A DNA stretch of 64,000 nucleotides, taken from positions 868,001 to 932,000 of the forward strand of contig QYRS01000005.1 in assembly GCA_006503535.1 (NCBI GenBank), given 5' to 3'. This DNA is from Arthrinium phaeospermum (Eukaryota; Ascomycota; Sordariomycetes; Amphisphaeriales; Apiosporaceae). The notes under the pieces are model-generated. The model was given only the letters and a program-made list of their open reading frames with translations, made no database searches and had not been told where the DNA came from. This document shows, piece by piece, positions 59,701 through 64,000 of this stretch. A program made the position numbers and the translations under genes. Every line of letters starts with the position of its first letter. Positions within the stretch are counted from its first letter, which is position 1.

Positions 59701-62700
59701 ATGTTACTGTCGGTACTGCCTCGCTTGAGCCCACCGCGCATGGCTTGCCAGACATTCATCATATGCCTGCCTGGGGCTCTCATGTTGGATGCCGTATTGA
59801 AACTCCAGCGGTTAGTAGGCGGAGGCGTGTTGGGTGCATCCTCGACAGCCCGTGGGGAAGATTCCGCTTCGGAATCTGGCCCATCGTCGACGACAGGAGC
59901 CACTGGCTTCTTGGCCGCATTGTCTGAAACCTGTGGCGAGACTACTGGCTTGTCGTTCAGTTCATCGTCAACGGCGGCAGGCAATGGCGTACTGATTGCA
60001 TCCTTTACAGTATGTAATGGGGAATCCGATTCGATGTCAAGCTCAGCATTAACTGGTTGGGCCACACCCATGACCAGATCTTCGTGGCTTGCAGGCTCGT
60101 CGTTCAGTTCATCGTCAATGGCAACAGGCAATGGCGTCTTGATGGCATCCTCAACGGTCTGCAGTGCGAGGTCGGATTCCGTATTAAGCTCAGCATCGAC
60201 AGGTTGGGCCTCACCCATGGTCAAAACCTCGTGGGTGGCAGGCTCGTCGTTCAGTTCATCGTCAATGGCGACAGGCAATGGCGTCTTGATGGCATCCTCA
60301 ACGGTCTGCAGTAGGAGGTCGGATTCCGTATTAAGCTCAGCATCGACAGGTTGGGCCTCACCAACGACGAGAACTTCATGGCTTGCAGGCTCGTTGTTCA
60401 ATTCATTGTCAGTGGCAATAGGCAATGGCGTGTTGATTGCAACCTCCACAGTCTGTAGTGGAGAGTCGGTTTCAGCAATAACAGGCTGGGCCTCACTTAT
60501 AGCCGGAAATTCGTGGCAGAGTGGCTTGTCGTCCAGTTCGTCGTCCAATTCATCGTCCAGTTCGTTGTCAGTGGCAACAGGCAATGGCGTGCTAATTGCG
60601 TCCTCTACATCGTCCAGTTCGTTGTCAGTGGCAACAGGCAATGGCGTGCTAATTGCGTCCTCTACATTCTGTAATGAAAAGTCGGGTTCGGTATCAGGCT
60701 CAGCAATAACAGTCTGGGCCTTACTAATAGCGGGAAATTCGTGGCTAATTAGCTTGCCGTCCAGTTCATCGTCCAGTTCGTCGTCAGTGGCAACAGGCAA
60801 TGGCGTATTGATTGCATCCTCTACAGCCTGTAGCGGTGACTCGGGTGTAGTATCAGGTTCAGCAACAACGAGCAGGGTCTGACCCAGCGCCGGAAATTCG
60901 TGGCTGATTGGCTTGTCGTCCAATTCGTCGCCCAGTTCGCCATCCAGTTCGCCGTCCAGTTCGTCGTCAGTAGCAACTGGTAATGGAGTATTAACTGCAT
61001 CCTCTATAGCCTGTAGTAGGGAATCGGGCTTGGCATCATGTTCAGCAACAGCGAGCTGGGTCTCACCCATAACCGGCAGTTCGTGACTGATTGGCTTGTC
61101 GTCCAGCCCGACATCCAGTTCGTCGTCAGTAGCAACAGGCAGTGGCGTACTAATCGCAACCTCTACAGCCCGTAGTGGAGAGTCGAGCTTGGTAACAGGT
61201 TCAGTAACAACAGGCTGGGCCTCACTTATAGCCGGAATTCCGTCGCCGATTGCCTGGTGGTCTATGCTGACGATTTCATTTATATTGCCAGTAAGCTGAG
61301 CGTCGGTGGCAGGATGTGTTCCAGTGACATTCGAGTCGTTGTCAACGGGCGGTGTCTCAGTGGCAGTCTGCGATTCGTTGCCGACAGGCACATCTTTACT
61401 GACGTCTTGAGCCTCGTCGATGCCGGTTGGAGCGACGACGTCGAGCTGAGCAATCTCGGGCGAGGGACCTCCAGTACTCAAGCTTCCTCGGGGGCTATCA
61501 TCTTCTAGGGTCTGCGCAGGGGCCTCTATTACCAGCGGGGCTTCTTCCACAGCAAGAGATGGGACTGCCTCAGACTCTAGTGGGTCGCTCTTCTTTCCCT
61601 TCATCTTCTTGGGTTTCTGTTCCTGGTAGCATCCGCAACCCGTGCAGCAACCTGTGCAGCAACCTGCCCGGGACGGTTGCTCTACCGTTTTAGGGCCATT
61701 TGAATCAGCATCGGCCTCGGCCGGGCGTCCTTGGATGGGCCTCCAATCTGCTGCTCATCACGAGGCGTGGGCGATTTCGAGCGAAGGAGATTAGAGATTC
61801 TGTCCTTGAACATGGTATCCACTGGCCTGGAATTGGGCGAGAGTTTGTTGGCGTGACGGACTACACCCTCGAGCTTGCAGGAACAGGCGTGGGCGATTTC
61901 GAGCGAAGGAGATTAGAGATTCTGTCCTTGAACATGGTATCCACTGGCCTGGAATTGGGCGAGAGTTTGTTGGCGTGACGGACTACACCCCTCGAGCTTG
62001 CAGGAACAGGCAATTGGGGCTCTTGCGCTGTGGTGGCGGGCGTGCTAGCGGCTCTGGTGAGAAGTCTGCATTGGCATGCAGCTCATCCTTGGTAGCCGGG
62101 GGGAGTGGTGTGCTGATCGCGCTCCTTATGGCCTGAAGCGCCGCAAAGCCAGTGAAGGGGGGTTGTCAGATTCAACATTGAGTTCATCCTTAGTAACTGG
62201 AGGCAGCGGTGTGTTGATCGCGTTCTTGACGGCTTGCAGCGCTGTAAAGCCCGAAGGGGGACTTGTGCGGTTCAGCAGGGAGCTCATCCTCCGTAGCCGG
62301 GGGAAGTGGTGTGTTGATCGCCTTCGTCATGAATTGGCGCGCCACGGGATCAGTGGAAGGGGATTTGTCCGATTCGGCATGATTCTCGTCCATCGTAACA
62401 GGAGTAACGGTGTGTTAATCGCGCTCTTTATAGCTTGGAGTGCCGCGAGGCCAGTGAAGGGCAGGTTGTCGGGTTCGGTATAGATCTCATCGTTCGTTAC
62501 CGGGGGCAGTGGTGTTTTGATCGCGTCCTTGATAGCCTGGAGCGCTGTGAGGCCTGTGAAAGGAGACTTATCCTTGGGGCGATCGGAACGCTCGAGCAGG
62601 GGGGACTCGGGACCAGAAGCGCTCTGGGGAGATGACAGAGGGTGAAACCAGTCAACAAGCTCAGACTTGTCTGGGGAGCTGGAGGACCCCCGAGTAGTTT

Positions 62701-64000
62701 TCATCACGAGGTTTAGCGGTTTGAGCTGCCTCGAGCTGTCCCAAGAGGTCGGGCGCGGGACTCGACTTCTCGGGTGATGGAAGCATCAGAGGTTGGTGTC
62801 TCGGGGGATGGAATGGGTGATTGTTGTTTACGAGCCCCTGGCGAAATGGGGCTAGCTCGCTGCCCAAGGCGGAATTGGATGGGGATAGCGCTGTGGCTTG
62901 GCGTCTTCATCTTAACTGGGGTCTCATGGGCGCTGCGGCGACGGACATGGGTGGGCTTCTCCATGATCTCGCGGAGGTGTTGCCGCTCATGATCGGGTGT
63001 CTCAGGCCGACTATCAGGCAGGGCCGGAAGCTCAGTAACCTCGGGGGTCGGAGATCCAGGTGCACTGGGTGGAAGGGGTAAAAAGTCGCCATACTGCGGA
63101 TCTATGGCAGGTCGAATTTCCCGTTGGACGATTTCAGGGTCGACTAAGTCTAAGCCCCGGGGCGAAGTGGAGCGTCGTTCGGGAGTGAAGGGAATACTGT
63201 GAGCTTCCTTCTCTGAAGGAATATCGGTGGCTTTTTGGCCAGTCATCTGTGATGCAAGAGCACCAGCAGTGCCTGCCAAGCCGACACCCGCGCCTAGGGT
63301 GCCGGCATTATCTAAAAAAGAATGCTTCTTCTCCTCTTCAGATTTGCGTGTACGTTCTTTATCGTCGGGAATTCCAATCGACGACTTAAAGCGGTCGAAG
63401 AAACCCGAGGTGGCGCTGCTTCTCTTCTCCTTCTCTTCTCCCTCCCCTTGCCTTTGCTCGGCGACTCTTTTCTGCGCCCACGGTCGGGCGGCTCTCCTTC
63501 ACCAAGTGCTTCGTCTTCGTCGGGGATGCCGATAGCGGTACTGCGCCGCTTTGGCTTTCTCCGTTCGAAATTTTCATCGGCTATTTCTGAGCGGGACAGT
63601 GAATTAGCCCGAGAGCCCCCTGCGGACCGATGTCTATGAGAAGATGGGCTTTCGAATGGGCCTTCGGATGGCGCGGCGGAGCGTGGCAGCGAGCTTGCGC
63701 GGGACTCCCTCTTGGATAGATGCTTATGGGATTCGGATGGCGCTTCGGATGGCGCAGTGGAGCGAGACATGGTTGGGGACCCCAGGGGTGAATCGTATAC
63801 GTCGGAACCTCGCTTCGACTTCTTTTCTTCGACTTCTTCGGGGTGCCCCATTCGTCGTTGGGGGAACTGCCCTTCAAATCGCGCAGGTCGCTAAAGGATG
63901 AGGACATTTGCTTCGGGGAATCGACGATATCGTCAGCAACCGACGGTGCCCGTGACGGAGAGTCGTAGCGGGATGACTCGTGCTTCGACTTGTTGGATTT
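46284..64000 (-). CDS. Giant involucrin-repeat / leashin (LAH)-like protein, partial
   Basis: The gene enters from the right edge and ends at 46284. Leashin tethers Woronin bodies to the cell cortex and septa, and in Neurospora one locus yields two products. The assignment rests on the conserved C-terminus and on overall architecture. From N to C are seen: a Ser/Arg-rich region (63320-63980); FFDRFKSSIGIPDDKE and a Gly-zipper-like stretch; DTMFKDRISNLLRSKSPTP; a Cys cluster; the TPLP...DEL repeats (58.3-62.7 kb); the Lys-cluster region (50.3-58.1 kb); a Ser-rich linker; then across a 67-bp intron (47859..47793) the C-terminal exon. Reading frames change near 63440, 62770, 62690, 62020, 61866, 61715, 58295, 57115 and 50720, often in homopolymers or AAG runs. 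Between them lie clean stretches up to 6.4 kb. More than 5,500 residues are visible. Confidence 0.8.
50270..58080 (-). repeat. Periodic lysine-cluster motifs in the leashin-like protein
   Basis: About twenty copies of a motif of the form (S/T)KKSKKDKKKK(K/R)xS occur roughly every 70-150 codons, separated by acidic, Pro/Thr/Glu-rich sequence. Examples on the minus strand are EWASSKRSKKDKKKKKAPSV, EFPVVTKKSKKDKKKAKRKS, DFAPVKQSKKDKKKKQIHPF and EFASSKKSKTDKKKKGANRF. Degenerate members (STSTKRLKKAKKAQ, ASPRRSKKDKNQK) show the array is old. The pattern gives a disordered chain of alternating negative spacers and positive knots. Confidence 0.85.
60552..60665 (-). repeat. Exact 57-bp tandem duplication
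   Basis: Copies 60552-60608 and 60609-60665 are identical and in frame (19 codons), adding one extra VEDAISTPLPVATDNELDD unit to the acidic repeat array. Confidence 0.95.
61763..62007 (-). repeat. 122/123-bp tandem duplication with one homopolymer difference
   Basis: Copy 1 is 61763-61884 and copy 2 is 61885-62007. They are identical except that a C run has three bases in copy 1 (61866-61868) and four in copy 2 (61988-61991). Read on the minus strand, the four-base copy keeps the frame through DTMFKDRISNLLRSKSPTP and the three-base copy stops after SSRV. The intended unit is 41 codons. Confidence 0.95.

Larger units (their letters stand above)
58300..62650 (-). repeat. Acidic TPLP...DEL repeat array in the leashin-like protein
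   Basis: About eighteen to twenty copies of (A)I(N/S/K)TPLPxATDDEL(D/N) are present. The period varies by block. It is 27 residues at about 59.15-59.45 kb (PLPAADDDELNTRADLLPQT type). It is 49 residues at 60091-60384, where two 147-bp units differ at only a few bases. A third block at 62.05-62.6 kb uses FTGLTALQAIKDAIKTPLPP units. A plus-strand open frame of 597 codons opposite this array is a by-product of the codon bias. Confidence 0.9.

Noticed and set aside
59089..60882. 597-codon plus-strand open frame
   Set aside because: Exactly opposite the TPLP...DEL repeats; Ser-rich mirror of the minus-strand codons, no independent signal.

Overview
The window reads as nuclear DNA of a filamentous ascomycete (Pezizomycotina). 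The gene families and the Sordariomycete-type sequences suggest Sordariomycetes, probably Hypocreales; this lineage call is inference. Genes carry short introns with GTRNGT donors and CTRAC-type branch sites. Intergenic DNA is long and of ordinary composition. I saw no tRNA, rRNA, CRISPR array or intact transposon.

Layout. 1-830: 5' part of a Reg1/Hex2-like PP1 regulator (minus), running off the left edge. 831-9557: about 8.7 kb with no supportable gene. 9558-20103: housekeeping block with trm5 (minus), an alkB-type dioxygenase (plus), nus1 (minus), exocyst sec10 (plus) and hem2 (plus). 21953-23578: acyltransferase-3 membrane protein. 25653-35114: a group rich in mitochondrial genes, with a CIA84-like PPR protein (plus), mitoribosomal bS18m (minus), IMP3 of the U3 snoRNP (plus), a C2H2 zinc-finger gene (plus), a small unassigned ORF (minus) and NFS1 cysteine desulfurase (plus). 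36794-37421: CsbD-like stress protein. 38154-40268: unassigned 704-residue protein. 42184-45537: Zn(II)2Cys6 regulator with a polyglutamine tail. 46284 to the right edge: a giant minus-strand gene of the involucrin-repeat/leashin (LAH, Woronin-body tether) type, ending in a conserved coiled-coil and helical C-terminal domain.

The clearest general signal is technical or evolutionary. Many conserved genes (trm5, alkB, nus1, sec10, hem2, the Zn2Cys6 gene and the leashin gene) are interrupted by one- or two-base indels. Many sit in homopolymers and look like contractions; others do not. The conserved protein continues without decay on both sides. Several of these genes are essential in yeast, so I favour consensus errors over pseudogenes, with alkB (which also seems to lack a short internal stretch) the most doubtful. 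An almost perfect 122/123-bp tandem duplication inside the leashin gene differs by one C in a homopolymer and serves as an internal control.

The most interesting biology is the leashin-like gene. It has about 20 copies of a TPLP...DEL acidic repeat with changing period, about 20 lysine-cluster motifs, a cysteine cluster, an aromatic/basic island and a glycine-zipper-like segment, all upstream of the conserved C-terminus.
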